Of a stretch of DNA of 64,000 nucleotides, positions 37,618 to 47,200 are shown piece by piece (positions within the stretch are counted from its first letter, which is position 1; every line of letters begins with the position of its first letter). The notes under the pieces were generated by a model. It saw only the letters and a list, made by a program, of their open reading frames with translations. It was not told where the DNA came from and did not search any database. This DNA is from UQRS01 sp050946935 (GTDB lineage: Bacteria; Bacillota; Clostridia; Oscillospirales; Acutalibacteraceae), in the NCBI GenBank assembly GCA_050946935.1, contig JBMNVR010000007.1:20418-84417 (forward strand), in the 5' to 3' direction. The translations under genes were made by a program, and so were the position numbers.

Positions 37618-38355
37618 CTACGCATACCACACTTTTTCAAGAAAAAGCCCCTGCGGCGGCGCGGTGGGTCCCGCCTTTGCCCGGTCGCCGGAGGCAATGA
37701 TCTCCTGCAAAGCCTCCACCCCGATCCGGCCGGCCAGCACCTCAGCCAGCGTGCCGGCTATGATCCGCACCATGTTGTACAAAAAGCCGTCGGCCGTGAT
37801 AAACAGACGGAGGAGCGACCCCTCCCCCTCCACATAACAGTCGGAGACGGTGCGAACCGTGTCGGTCACGCTGCTGCCCGCGGCGCAGAAGCCCCGGAAA
37901 TCATGCCGCCCGACAAAGGCGGTGCAAGCCCGCCCCAGCAGCGCGGCGTCAGCCCTTTGCGGAATGCGCCAGGCATACCCCTCTAAAAACGGGTCGCGCA
38001 GGCGGGAACACAAAATCTGATAGCAATAGGTTTTCCCCTTGCAGGAATACCGGGCGTGAAATCCCGCCTCTGCCTCCCGGCAGGCGAGCGCGGCCACATC
38101 GGCGGGCAGACGGGTATTCAGCGCCAGCGGCACCCGGTCAGCCGGCATGGGAAGAACCGCGTCAAAGTGGGCGCAGAATTCCCTTGCGTGCACACCGGCG
38201 TCGGTGCGGCTGCATCCGGTCAGGGCCGGACGAAAGCCCAGCACCCCCTCCAGCGCGTCCTGTACCGTCTGCTGCACCGAACGCGCGTTGGCCTGCACCT
38301 GCCAGCCGCAGTAGGCAGCGCCGACATATCGCAGGGTCAAAAGATAGCGCGGCAT
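37618..38355 (-). CDS. truA: tRNA pseudouridine(38-40) synthase
   Basis: 245 residues from ATG 38353-38355 with GGAGGGTGAG upstream; the frame extends to 38421, but the family starts at MPRYLLTLRYVG. Catalytic aspartate D52 in GCSRTDAGVHA; C-terminal FLYNMVRIIAGTL is typical. Modifies the anticodon arm of tRNAs. Follows ecfT by 5 bp, the common Firmicutes order ecfA1-ecfA2-ecfT-truA. Confidence 0.95.
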   Translation of the reverse strand: MPRYLLTLRYVGAAYCGWQVQANARSVQQTVQDALEGVLGFRPALTGCSRTDAGVHAREFCAHFDAVLPMPADRVPLALNTRLPADVAALACREAEAGFHARYSCKGKTYCYQILCSRLRDPFLEGYAWRIPQRADAALLGRACTAFVGRHDFRGFCAAGSSVTDTVRTVSDCYVEGEGSLLRLFITADGFLYNMVRIIAGTLAEVLAGRIGVEALQEIIASGDRAKAGPTAPPQGLFLEKVWYA

Positions 38356-38360
38356 TTTTC

Positions 38361-39203
38361 TCACCCTCCAAGCACCGGAAGCGCTGCGTACAAAACATTC
38401 AGGCCGATCACCCCGGCGCACAGGAGCACCACGCTTCCCAGCAGCAGCCAGTCGCGGCCGCCGAAATGCAGCCGCTTCATTCGGCTGCGCCCCTTTCCGC
38501 CGTTGTAACAGCGGCTCTCCATCGCCTCAGCCAGCTCATACGCCCGGCGGAAAGAGGAGATCAGCAAAGGGATCAGAATCGGCAGCATGGCCCTGATCCG
38601 TTTGAGCAAGCCGCCGCTTTCCATATCGGCGCCCCGCGCCTTCTGTGCGCTCATGATTTTCTCGGTCTCCTCAATCAAAGTGGGGATAAAGCGCAGTGCG
38701 ATGGTCATCATCATGGCCATGGTGTGCACCGCCGTTTTCAGCCCGATGTATCCGAGTGGGGAGAGCAACAGCTCGATCGCGTCGGTCAGGGCGGTCGGCG
38801 TGGTCGTGTAGGTCAGCAGGGCGCTGGCCAGGACCAGCAGAACAATGCGGACGGCGATAAAGGCCGACTGAGAAAGGCCGCCGGTCGTGATCCGGATAAA
38901 GCCCCAATGTACCAGCGTCATGCCGCGGTCGACATAGAAGATATTAATAACCGCCGTAAAAATGATGATCGGCAGAATGGTCTTGACATTCTTTAAATAA
39001 ATCTTCAGCGGCACCCGGGTCATCAGCATAAAAACAAAGAGCGAAACAACCATCACCGCCATTGACAGCACATTGTTTGCAAGAAAAACAAAAACGATGT
39101 ACAAAATGGTGATGAGAATTTTGGAACGCGGATCGGCCTTATGAAACAGGGAATCGGCCGGAAAGAACTGTCCCAGCGTAATATCCTTAAGCACGGCCGT
39201 CAC
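38361..39203 (-). CDS. ecfT: Energy-coupling factor transporter membrane subunit EcfT
   Basis: 280 residues, GTG start, overlapping ecfA2 by 17 bp. Several hydrophobic segments at the N-terminus; the two cytoplasmic coupling motifs (Ala-Arg-Gly type) are seen as AQKARGADMESGG and YELAEAMESRCYNGG. It couples the two ATPases to substrate-binding S subunits for vitamins and metals. No S subunit is in the window, so the transporter is of the shared (group II) type. Confidence 0.93.
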   Translation of the reverse strand: MTAVLKDITLGQFFPADSLFHKADPRSKILITILYIVFVFLANNVLSMAVMVVSLFVFMLMTRVPLKIYLKNVKTILPIIIFTAVINIFYVDRGMTLVHWGFIRITTGGLSQSAFIAVRIVLLVLASALLTYTTTPTALTDAIELLLSPLGYIGLKTAVHTMAMMMTIALRFIPTLIEETEKIMSAQKARGADMESGGLLKRIRAMLPILIPLLISSFRRAYELAEAMESRCYNGGKGRSRMKRLHFGGRDWLLLGSVVLLCAGVIGLNVLYAALPVLGG

Positions 39204-40071
39204 CCGCCTTTCCCAGTGCTTTCAGCAGGATCGCCTCCGCCGCATCGACGGTATAGGCGTCCTCCCCGGTAAGGAGGCCGCGTTCATGCAGCCCCATAAA
39301 AATCCGGGTGACCTGCGGCACGTTCAACCCGATGGCCGACAGTTCAGCCGCGTGGGAATAAACCGCTTCTACCCGATCAAACATTTTGACCCGGCCCTCC
39401 GCCATAACCAGCACCCGGTCGGCCACGCGGGCCATATCCTCCATACTATGGGAGACGATGATCACGGTTGAGCCGGTGGCCTTCTGATACTCCTTCACGC
39501 GGGCGAAGATTTTGTCCCGCCCCGAAGGGTCGAGGCCGGCAGTCGGCTCATCCAGCACCAGCACGTCCGGCCGCATGGCCATAACGCCGGCGATGGCGGC
39601 CCGCCGTTTCTCCCCACCCGAAAGGTCGAAGGGCGATCGGTCGAGATGATGCGCCTTGACCCCGACCAGCTCGGCCGTCTCCCGCACGCGGCGGTCGACC
39701 TCCTCCGGCGAGAGACCCATATTGATCGGACCAAAAGCGATGTCCTTGTACACCGTTTCTTCAAACAACTGGTACTCAGGATACTGGAACACCAGGCCGA
39801 CGCGGAACCGCACCGACCGGATTTCCTTCGGGTTTTCCCAAATATCCCGCCCGTCGAGCAGCACGCGGCCGGAGGTCGGCCGGATCAGCCCGTTGAGATG
39901 CTGAATCAGGGTCGATTTGCCCGAGCCGGTATGCCCGATGATTCCGACAATCTCGCCCTTTTCAATCTCCACATTCACATCGCGCAGGGCGTGCATGGCG
40001 TAGGGCGTGCCCTCCCCATAAATATAGGATAGATTTTCCACCTTGATGATCGGCAACGCAGTTTCCCTCAT
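39187..40071 (-). CDS. ecfA2: ECF transporter ATPase EcfA2
   Basis: 294 residues. Start ATG 40069-40071 overlaps the ecfA1 stop as ATGA; the frame itself is open to 40104. Walker A GHTGSGKST, Q-loop VFQYPEYQLFEETV, signature LSGGEKRRAAIAG, Walker B VLVLDEPTAGLDP, H-loop IVSHSM. ATP-hydrolysing subunit paired with EcfA1. Confidence 0.95.
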   Translation of the reverse strand: MRETALPIIKVENLSYIYGEGTPYAMHALRDVNVEIEKGEIVGIIGHTGSGKSTLIQHLNGLIRPTSGRVLLDGRDIWENPKEIRSVRFRVGLVFQYPEYQLFEETVYKDIAFGPINMGLSPEEVDRRVRETAELVGVKAHHLDRSPFDLSGGEKRRAAIAGVMAMRPDVLVLDEPTAGLDPSGRDKIFARVKEYQKATGSTVIIVSHSMEDMARVADRVLVMAEGRVKMFDRVEAVYSHAAELSAIGLNVPQVTRIFMGLHERGLLTGEDAYTVDAAEAILLKALGKAGDGRA

Positions 40072-40910
40072 TTCGCTAAAATCCCGGCAAGAATGTCGAT
40101 GCATTCGTCGGTGTCGATGACCCCGTCGGGGAGGTCGACGCCCTTTTGCCTCAGCCGGTAGAGCAGCTCGGTCGGCTGCGGCAGATCGAGGCCGGTCGCC
40201 TTGACCGCCTCCACCTGGGAAAAGACCTCCCGCGGCGCGCCGTCCAGCAAAATCTCGCCCTTGTCCATGACCACCACCCGGTCAGCGCCGGCCGCCTCGT
40301 CCATATAATGCGTGATTAGAAGGATGGTGATCCCCTTCTCCCGATTGAGGCGGTGGATGGTCTCAATCACGTCACGGCGGCCGCGGGGATCGAGCATGGC
40401 GGTCGGCTCATCCAGAACGATGCAGTCCGGCTCCATTGCAATGATGCCGGCAATGGCGACCCTCTGCTTCTGCCCGCCCGAAAGCTTGTGCGGCGCGTGA
40501 TCCTTATATGCATACATCCCCACCGTGCGCAGCGCGTCGTCCACCCGGCGGCGGATTTCCTCCGGCGCGAGGCCGAGATTCTCCGGCCCGAAAGCGACAT
40601 CCTCCTCCACCACGGTGGCAACCAACTGGTTGTCGGGATTCTGAAAGACCATGCCGACCTTCTGATGAATCGCAATATCCAGCTTTTCATCGGCCGTCTC
40701 CATCCCGTCGACCAGCACCCGACCCTTTTGCGGCCGGTTGAGGCCGTTGAACAGCTTGGCCAGGGTAGATTTGCCTGAGCCGTTGTGCCCCAGAATCGCA
40801 GTAAAGGAGCCGCGCTCGATCGAAATATTAAAATGCTCCAGCGTGCGGGGCGCGTCCTCCTCATCACTGTAGGAGAAGGTGACGTCCTCTACCTTTATAA
40901 TCTCATCCAT
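40068..40910 (-). CDS. ecfA1: ECF transporter ATPase EcfA1
   Basis: 280 residues. Walker A GHNGSGKST, Q-loop FQNPDNQLVATVVEEDVAFG, signature LSGGQKQRVAIAG, Walker B CIVLDEPTAMLDP, H-loop LLITHYM. First of the ecfA1-ecfA2-ecfT-truA run, 24 bp after the methyltransferase gene. Confidence 0.95.
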   Translation of the reverse strand: MDEIIKVEDVTFSYSDEEDAPRTLEHFNISIERGSFTAILGHNGSGKSTLAKLFNGLNRPQKGRVLVDGMETADEKLDIAIHQKVGMVFQNPDNQLVATVVEEDVAFGPENLGLAPEEIRRRVDDALRTVGMYAYKDHAPHKLSGGQKQRVAIAGIIAMEPDCIVLDEPTAMLDPRGRRDVIETIHRLNREKGITILLITHYMDEAAGADRVVVMDKGEILLDGAPREVFSQVEAVKATGLDLPQPTELLYRLRQKGVDLPDGVIDTDECIDILAGILAK

Positions 40911-40934
40911 GTTGATAAATCCCTTTTCCTAACA

Positions 40935-41816
40935 TTAAAGTGCCGTCTCTCCGTCGGGGAGCCAGACGGTCGTATTGCCACAGGGCAGGATCAGCGGCTT
41001 GTCGGTAACCGGCAGGCCGATCTCATCACTCGCCGTGCGGCCGCCGAATGCGCCGCCGACCGTGCGACTGACCATAAAATTGAGCAGGGTATGCGAAAAA
41101 CCACCGGTATAGGAGTTGAGCAGGAAAAACAAAGGCCGCTCGGACAAAAGCCGCGCCGTTAAATCCAGCAGGTGAGAAAGCTGCGCCTCCAGCTTCCAGA
41201 CCTCGCCCCCCGGCCCCCGCCCGTAGGACGGAGGATCCATAACGATGCCATCATAGGTGTTGCCGCGCCGGATCTCCCGCTCGGCGAACTTGACGCAGTC
41301 GTCGACCAGCCAACGCACCGGCCGTTCGGCAAGGCCGCTTGCACGGCTGTTCTCCTTTCCCCAGGCAACCATGCCCTTGGATGCGTCGACATGGGTGACT
41401 GCCGCCCCCGCCGCGAGGCAGGCCAGCGTCGCCCCGCCGGTATAGGCGAAGAGATTAAGCACTTTAACCGGCCGGCCAGCTTTCCGGATCAAGCCGGACA
41501 TCAGTTCCCAGTTGACCGCCTGCTCTGGAAAAAGGCCGGTATGCTTAAAGCCCATAGGCTTCAGATTGAATTTCAGCCCCTCGAAACCGATCGTCCAGAC
41601 GTCGGGCACCTTCCGGTAGCTTTCCCAATATCCCCCGCCGGAGGCTGAACGGTGATACCTCGCGTGCGCCTGCTTCCAGCGCGGGTCGGTTCGATCGTCC
41701 TCCCAGATAATCTGCGGATCCGGCCGGATAAGGAGGATGTCCCCCCATCTCTCCAGTCGCTCCCCGCGGGAGGCGTCGATCAGTTCATAGTCGGCAAAAT
41801 GTTTGATATATCGCAA
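40935..41816 (-). CDS. Class I SAM-dependent methyltransferase, RlmI/RlmK-like
   Basis: 293 residues if started at TTG 41814-41816, which follows GGAGGAG by 7-8 bases; the frame is open back to 42176, but that part is antisense to glmM. SAM motif VLNLFAYTGGATLACLAAGA, acidic ribose contact THVDASKG, catalytic MDPPSYGRGPGG (NPPF/DPPS type), which fits 23S rRNA cytosine- or guanine-methylating enzymes. The N-terminal PUA domain of RlmI is absent. Substrate not determinable. The lead gene of the ecf-truA operon. Confidence 0.82.
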   Translation of the reverse strand: MRYIKHFADYELIDASRGERLERWGDILLIRPDPQIIWEDDRTDPRWKQAHARYHRSASGGGYWESYRKVPDVWTIGFEGLKFNLKPMGFKHTGLFPEQAVNWELMSGLIRKAGRPVKVLNLFAYTGGATLACLAAGAAVTHVDASKGMVAWGKENSRASGLAERPVRWLVDDCVKFAEREIRRGNTYDGIVMDPPSYGRGPGGEVWKLEAQLSHLLDLTARLLSERPLFFLLNSYTGGFSHTLLNFMVSRTVGGAFGGRTASDEIGLPVTDKPLILPCGNTTVWLPDGETAL

Positions 41817-41952
41817 AAGTGATCTCCTCCTCCCGATTCGTTCTTCAGCGGTTGTGTGTACAAAATTTTGGGGATAAATCGTTCGTTTGGATTGTGAAGC
41901 GAACGGGATCCGGGTGCTCGTTCTCCGCCTTTCGGAAAAGCGACCGCCCGGT

Positions 41953-43305
41953 TCAGACCGCCCGCTCTTTGATGACGGCGGCGACCCGATCGGCGATCCG
42001 CTCGATCCCGGCCTGATCCTCCCCCTCCACCATGACGCGGATGAGCGGCTCGGTACCCGACACCCGGACGAGAATGCGCCCGTTTTCGCCGAGTTCTTCT
42101 TCAGCCGACCGGATGGCGGCGGCAATCTCGGGATCGGAGTCCCACTTTGCCTTCCCCTCCGGCGTAACGGTGACATTCAACAACACCTGGGGATAGACCC
42201 GCATCACCGACGCGAGCTGTGAGGCTGTTTTGCCGGTTTTGGCCAGCACGGCAGCAAACATTGCGCCCGAAAGCTGTCCGTCCCCGGTCGAAGCGTAGTC
42301 TTTGAATATAATATGTCCCGACTGTTCCCCGCCGATGCTGAAATCATTTTGCAGCATATTCTCAAGCACATAGCGGTCACCGACCTTGGTTGTCTCGACC
42401 GCGATGCCGTTCTCCTCGGCGAACTTTAAAAAGCCGATGTTGGTCATGACGGTCACGACGGCCGTGTTGCCTTTCAACCGGCCTTCCTCTTTCAACGCCT
42501 TGGCAAAAATCGCGATCAGCCGGTCGCCGTCGACCGGCTCTCCCCTCTCGTCCACGGCGAGACAGCGGTCGGCATCCCCGTCGAAAGCGAGACCGAGGGC
42601 GATATCCTCCCGCTCCCGGACAAAGGCGCAAAGCTGCTCCATATGGGTCGAGCCGCATTTTTTATTGATGTTCACCCCGTCGGGGGTGTCGCTCAGGATA
42701 AAGACGGTGGCACCCAGCCCTTCAAACAGCTCGCGCGCCGTTACCGAAGAAGAACCGTTGGCACAATCCAGGGCAATCCGCATCCCGTCGAGACGGCAGC
42801 CGACCGACCTTGAAATATGTTCAATATAATCCGGCACCGCCCGATCGGCACAGGTGACGCGACCGATCTCCCCCCCAATAGGAGCGGGAATCGGGGTCGC
42901 GCTGTCCAGGACGATGGTCTCAATCTCCTCCTCCAGCGCGTCGGGAAGCTTAAAGCCGCGGCGATCAAACAGCTTGATACCGTTATACTCGCACGGGTTG
43001 TGCGAGGCCGAGATCATCACGCCGGCGTCGGCGCCGTATTCCCCGACCAAATAAGCCACCGCCGGAGTCGGGACAAAGCCCGCAAGCAGCACGTCCACCC
43101 CAACCGAACAGAAGCCGGCGACCAGCGCCGCCTCCAGCATATTGGAGGAAATCCGCGTATCCTTGCCAATCAGCACCTTCGCTTTTTCCTTCTGGTGCCG
43201 GGTCAGGACCAATGCTGCCGCCCGGCCGATATTCATGGCCAACTCACAGGTCAGCTCGGTGTTGGCGACACCGCGCGCCCCGTCTGTTCCGAATAATCTG
43301 CCCAT
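41953..43305 (-). CDS. glmM: Phosphoglucosamine mutase
   Basis: 450 residues. The phosphoserine loop is ISASHNP with S101; metal loop DGDADRC; sugar-binding GEQSGHI; phosphate-binding RVSGTEPLIRVMVEG. It interconverts glucosamine-6-P and glucosamine-1-P for peptidoglycan precursors. 49 bp after ruvB, probably co-transcribed. Confidence 0.96.
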   Translation of the reverse strand: MGRLFGTDGARGVANTELTCELAMNIGRAAALVLTRHQKEKAKVLIGKDTRISSNMLEAALVAGFCSVGVDVLLAGFVPTPAVAYLVGEYGADAGVMISASHNPCEYNGIKLFDRRGFKLPDALEEEIETIVLDSATPIPAPIGGEIGRVTCADRAVPDYIEHISRSVGCRLDGMRIALDCANGSSSVTARELFEGLGATVFILSDTPDGVNINKKCGSTHMEQLCAFVREREDIALGLAFDGDADRCLAVDERGEPVDGDRLIAIFAKALKEEGRLKGNTAVVTVMTNIGFLKFAEENGIAVETTKVGDRYVLENMLQNDFSIGGEQSGHIIFKDYASTGDGQLSGAMFAAVLAKTGKTASQLASVMRVYPQVLLNVTVTPEGKAKWDSDPEIAAAIRSAEEELGENGRILVRVSGTEPLIRVMVEGEDQAGIERIADRVAAVIKERAV

Positions 43306-43354
43306 TTTTACAATCTATCCTTTCCGAAATGGTTGTGTGATTTGTTTTGATCTG

Positions 43355-44437
43355 TCATTCAATAAACTGCTGACCCGGCGGCTGGATATCCAGATGCCGG
43401 TACGCGGCCGAGGTCACACAGCGGCCTCGGCTGGTCCGCTGCAAAAATCCAATCTGCATCAAATAGGGTTCGTAGACATCCTCAATGGTGACAGCCTCTT
43501 CCCCCGTCGCGGCGGCCAAGGTCTCCAGCCCGACCGGGCCGCCCCCATAGTTGCGGATAATGGTACGCAGCATGCTGCGGTCAAAATCGTCGAGGCCGAG
43601 TTCGTCAATCTCAAACCGGTCGAGAGCCAGGCGGGCGATTTTCTCATTCACCACGCCGGAATGACAGACCTGCGCCACGTCCCGTACCCGCTTGAGCAAC
43701 CGATTGGCGATACGCGGCGTCCCCCGCGAGCGGGAGGCGATCTCCAGCGCGCCGTCCTCCGAAATCTCAATGCCCAATATACCGGCCGACCGCCGGACAA
43801 TGACGGCCAGTTCTTCCGGCGAGTAAAGCTCCAGCCGGAAGAGGACGCCAAAGCGGTCGCGCAGCGGCGCGGTAAGCTGCCCCGAACGGGTGGTCGCGCC
43901 GATCAGCGTGAATTTATTCAGGTCGATGTGCACCGAGCGGGCGGCCGCCCCCTCCCCGAAAATGATGTCGATGGCGCAATCCTCCATCGCCGGATACAGA
44001 ATCTCCTCAATCGCTTTGGAGAGGCGGTGAATCTCATCAATAAACAGCACGTCGCCCGGCTCTAAATTGGTCAGCAGAGAGACGAGATCCTTCTTCTTCT
44101 CGATCGCGGGGCCGGAGGTCTCCCGCAGGTTGACCCCCATCTCGTTCGCGATAATTTTAGCCAACGTCGTCTTACCAAGGCCGGGCGGGCCGTACAGCAG
44201 GGTATGATCGAGCGGCTCGCCCCGCATTTTGGCCGCCTGAATATAGATCGAGAGGTTGTCCTTCACCTTCTCCTGCCCGACGTATTCATTCAGCGTCCTG
44301 GGACGCAGAGAGACCTCGGTTGGCTCATCCTCGGCCGAATATTGCGGCGCGACCGCCCGGCTGTCGAAATCGACATCGCCGTAGCGATTTTCAAAATCCA
44401 TATCTTCCAAAGAAACAGCCTCCGTTTCACAAATCAC
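43355..44437 (-). CDS. ruvB: Holliday junction branch-migration ATPase RuvB
   Basis: 360 residues with a GTG start overlapping the ruvA stop (GTGA), which suggests translational coupling; ATG 44399-44401 is an alternative that would drop 12 residues. Walker A YGPPGLGKTT, Walker B VLFIDEIHRLS, sensor GATTRSG, C-terminal winged helix with RTSRGR. Motor of RuvAB branch migration. Confidence 0.96.
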   Translation of the reverse strand: MICETEAVSLEDMDFENRYGDVDFDSRAVAPQYSAEDEPTEVSLRPRTLNEYVGQEKVKDNLSIYIQAAKMRGEPLDHTLLYGPPGLGKTTLAKIIANEMGVNLRETSGPAIEKKKDLVSLLTNLEPGDVLFIDEIHRLSKAIEEILYPAMEDCAIDIIFGEGAAARSVHIDLNKFTLIGATTRSGQLTAPLRDRFGVLFRLELYSPEELAVIVRRSAGILGIEISEDGALEIASRSRGTPRIANRLLKRVRDVAQVCHSGVVNEKIARLALDRFEIDELGLDDFDRSMLRTIIRNYGGGPVGLETLAAATGEEAVTIEDVYEPYLMQIGFLQRTSRGRCVTSAAYRHLDIQPPGQQFIE

Positions 44438-45030
44438 ATCAGGGCCTTGAGCGCCTGCTTAATCAGAGAGTCGGCTGACAGCGTGGGGTCGAGCGCGCCG
44501 ACCGCCCGCGCCGCATCGGCCTGTGCATAGCCGATCGAGACCAACGCTGCCACCGCGTCGGCAATATTTTGCCCGCCGGCTGCGGCCGCAGCGGTCGCGC
44601 CAATCTCCACGCCGGCAAACTCGCCGGCCAGCTTTTCCTTCAGCTCCAGCACAATACGCTGCGCCGTCTTGCCCCCGACGCCGGGTGCCGTCGTGATCGA
44701 CTTTGCGTCGCCTGCCGCGACAAAGAGAGCCAGCCGCTCCGGACTGTGCTCGGACAAAATTGAGACGGCCGCCTTCGGCCCGACCCCGCTGACCGAAATC
44801 AGCAGCTTGAAGCAGCGCAGCTCGTCGGTATCGTGGAAGGCGTACAGCTCGACCGCATCCTCCCGCACCGCCATGTAGGTGTAAACAAAAACCTCTCCCC
44901 CCGCCTTGGGCAGGCGGCCGATGGTGGTCGCGGTCGTACGGCAGAGGTAACCGACACCGCCGCACTCCACCACGATGGTGCCGGTCAAAACGTCGCTGTG
45001 GATCAGTTTTCCGCGCAGGGAGTATAACAT
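44434..45030 (-). CDS. ruvA: Holliday junction DNA-binding protein RuvA
   Basis: 198 residues. N-terminal OB fold (MLYSLRGKLIHSD), two helix-hairpin-helix motifs (ISVSGVGPKAAVSIL and TTAPGVGGKTAQRIV), and a C-terminal helix bundle that binds RuvB (ALVSIGYAQADAARAV). Forms a tetramer on four-way junctions. 93 bp after ruvC. Confidence 0.96.
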   Translation of the reverse strand: MLYSLRGKLIHSDVLTGTIVVECGGVGYLCRTTATTIGRLPKAGGEVFVYTYMAVREDAVELYAFHDTDELRCFKLLISVSGVGPKAAVSILSEHSPERLALFVAAGDAKSITTAPGVGGKTAQRIVLELKEKLAGEFAGVEIGATAAAAAGGQNIADAVAALVSIGYAQADAARAVGALDPTLSADSLIKQALKALM

Positions 45031-45123
45031 AGCAAATCAAAGCCTTTCCCAAAAATGATGTGCCGGAACGCAAAACCGTTCCGCCGGCCGTCTGCGCGTT
45101 CGGCGCGCAAACGGTGAGAGAAA

Positions 45124-45618
45124 TTATCGCCCCAGCCTGTGCAAAAGGGAGCCGGCCGTCTGCCCGTGGCAGATCGCAATGGCCAGAGCATCGGCCGTAT
45201 CGTCCGGCTTGGGCGCCTTATCCAGATGCAGAAGAACGCGGGTCATTTCAATAATCTGTGCCTTTTCCGCCCGGCCGTAGCCGGTGACCGCCTGTTTGAC
45301 CTGCAAAGGCGTGTAGGCATACACCGGCACCTTATATTTCTGCGCCGCAAGAAGGATAACACCCCGTGCCTCCGCCACCTCGATCGCGGTGGTGGTGTTG
45401 GTGTTGAAAAAGAGCTTTTCAATCGCCATGGCCTCCGGCCTCCGCCGGGAGAGAATAGAACAAATGCCGTCGAAAATCTGTTCAAGCCGCTGCTCGAAGG
45501 GCATGCCGGCCGGCGTGGTAACCGCGCCGTATTCGACCGGGACAAACCGGCCGGGGCGGCAGTCGACCAGGCCGTAGCCGATGATCGCGTATCCCGGATC
45601 AATTCCAAGCACCAGCAT
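45124..45618 (-). CDS. ruvC: Holliday junction resolvase RuvC
   Basis: 164 residues from ATG 45616-45618 with GGGGAGAG upstream; the frame is open to 45756, but the family begins MLVLGIDPG. Catalytic acids: D7 in GIDPG, E in AIEKLFF, and the DDTADALAIA pair at the C-terminus. Resolves four-way junctions. First gene of ruvC-ruvA-ruvB-glmM. Confidence 0.96.
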   Translation of the reverse strand: MLVLGIDPGYAIIGYGLVDCRPGRFVPVEYGAVTTPAGMPFEQRLEQIFDGICSILSRRRPEAMAIEKLFFNTNTTTAIEVAEARGVILLAAQKYKVPVYAYTPLQVKQAVTGYGRAEKAQIIEMTRVLLHLDKAPKPDDTADALAIAICHGQTAGSLLHRLGR

Positions 45619-45669
45619 ATGGCTTTCTCTCTCCCCTTCTTCAAATCCGCGCAAAAAGCTTTTCAAAGA

Positions 45670-45698
45670 ATTATACCACACGAAAGCCGCTCCCGCAA
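45670..45698 (-). promoter_or_regulatory. Promoter of the ruvCAB operon
   Basis: Minus strand TTGCGG (45693-45698), 17-bp spacer, TATAAT (45670-45675), about 50 bp before the ruvC start. Confidence 0.6.
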
Positions 45699-45754
45699 CT
45701 GTTTTTGCCGTCAAATCCGCAAAGGGAATTTCCTTACGTCTGTTCAAAGCCAAC

Positions 45755-45797
45755 AAAAACAGGAATGCCGGAGTTCTCTCTCAGCATTCCTGTTTTT
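45755..45797. terminator. Bidirectional terminator between ruv operon and ADH gene
   Basis: AAAACAGGAATGC / GCATTCCTGTTTT perfect 13-bp stem; T-runs on both strands. Terminates the ADH gene on the minus strand. Confidence 0.85.
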
Positions 45798-45850
45798 TTC
45801 GGGTATTTCTTTTGGATTAAGCGGCGCACGGCCGCAGAGTCCGGCTGTCC

Positions 45851-47041
45851 TTAAAAATCAATCTCCCGATCGTAGTAGACGGCAAGCAGCAGCTTCTCCA
45901 TCTCCTCCTGCGTCGGGATCCGCGGGTTGGAGCCGGTGCAGGCGTCCGAGATGGCCAGCTTGGCAACCTCCGACAGCTTGTCGTTGAATTCCTTTTCGTC
46001 GATGATGCCGCCTTCATATTCCCTCACGCAGGTCGGGATGTCGAGATCGGCGTTCATCCTGCGGATTTCTGCAATCAGCGCGTCGACCAGCGCGGCGTCG
46101 TTCTCGCCCGAAAGGCCAATGAATCGGGCGATGTCGGCATAGCGGGAGGCCGCCTCCGCATTCTTTGCATTATAGCGGATCACCTTGGGCAGGTACATGG
46201 CGTTGGCGCAGCCGTGCACAATGTGTCCGCCGGAATAGGCGGCGCCGGTTTTGTGCGCCATCGAGTGCACGATTCCAAGCAGCGCGTTGGAGAAGGCCAT
46301 GCCGGCGAGACACTGCGCGTTATGCATACGGTCGCGCGCCTCCATATCGCCGTCATATGATTTTTTCAGGTCATTGTGAATCATTTTGATGGCATGCAGG
46401 GCCAGCGGATCGGTATAATCGCAGTGCAGAGTGGAGACGTACGCCTCGATTGCATGGGTCATGGCGTCCATGCCGGTGTGTGCTGTCAGCTTCTTGGGCA
46501 TGGTCTCGGCCAGCTCAGGATCCACAATGGCCACGTCGGGCGTGATATTGAAATCGGCCAGCGGATACTTGATTCCCTTGGCATAATCAGTGATGACCGA
46601 GAAGGCTGTCACCTCGGTCGCCGTGCCGGAGGTCGACGGAATGGCACAGAACTTCGCCTTCTGCCGCAGGGTCGGGAAGCTGAAGGGAGTGATCAAATCC
46701 TCGAAGGTTGTTTCCGGATACTCATAAAAAGCCCACATAGCCTTGGCCGCGTCAATCGGGCTGCCGCCGCCCATCGCGACGATCCAGTCGGGTTCAAACT
46801 CCCGCATGGCTGCGGCGCCACACATGACCGTCTCCACCGACGGATCGGGCTCGACATTCTCAAAAAGCTGAACCTCCATCCCGGCCGCCTTCAAATAATC
46901 GACCGCCTTGTCCAAAAAGCCGAACCGCTTCATGCTGCCGCCGCCCACGACGACGATCGCCCGCTTGCCCTTCAGGTTGGCCAGCTCGGCCAGCGAACCT
47001 TTCCCGTGATACAAATCTCTCGGTAATGTAAAACGCGCCAT
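45851..47041 (-). CDS. Iron-containing alcohol dehydrogenase
   Basis: 396 residues from ATG 47039-47041 (GGAGG upstream; frame to 47083). NAD-binding GGGSPIDAAKAMW, and metal ligands in MDAMTHAIEAYVS and HSMAHKTGAAY plus HIVHGCANA. Group III ADH, close in pattern to butanol or 1,3-propanediol dehydrogenases. Reduces short aldehydes or oxidises alcohols; substrate unknown. Divergent from the LysR gene, which probably controls it. Confidence 0.9.
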   Translation of the reverse strand: MARFTLPRDLYHGKGSLAELANLKGKRAIVVVGGGSMKRFGFLDKAVDYLKAAGMEVQLFENVEPDPSVETVMCGAAAMREFEPDWIVAMGGGSPIDAAKAMWAFYEYPETTFEDLITPFSFPTLRQKAKFCAIPSTSGTATEVTAFSVITDYAKGIKYPLADFNITPDVAIVDPELAETMPKKLTAHTGMDAMTHAIEAYVSTLHCDYTDPLALHAIKMIHNDLKKSYDGDMEARDRMHNAQCLAGMAFSNALLGIVHSMAHKTGAAYSGGHIVHGCANAMYLPKVIRYNAKNAEAASRYADIARFIGLSGENDAALVDALIAEIRRMNADLDIPTCVREYEGGIIDEKEFNDKLSEVAKLAISDACTGSNPRIPTQEEMEKLLLAVYYDREIDF

Positions 47042-47156
47042 AATGATGAACCTCCGTCTAAATGATAAATTTTGCTGAAACAATTGTTAATTTTTCGACA
47101 ATCTTTGCCCGATTTACAGTTTAACATAGATTTTTTGACCAGGGTAATATATAATA

Positions 47157-47173
47157 GGAATGTATTTCATTCC
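47157..47173. promoter_or_regulatory. Inverted repeat in the adh-lysR intergenic region
   Basis: GGAATG-N5-CATTCC, just upstream of the lysR start; a T-N11-A-like half fits LysR-type binding sites. Confidence 0.4.
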
Positions 47174-47200
47174 CCTGATTTATGAAAGGAGACCCGCCGC

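Noticed and set aside
41817..42176. N-terminal extension of the methyltransferase into glmM
   Set aside because: The extension is Arg/Ser-rich and antisense to glmM; a good ribosome site before TTG 41816 gives the normal family start.
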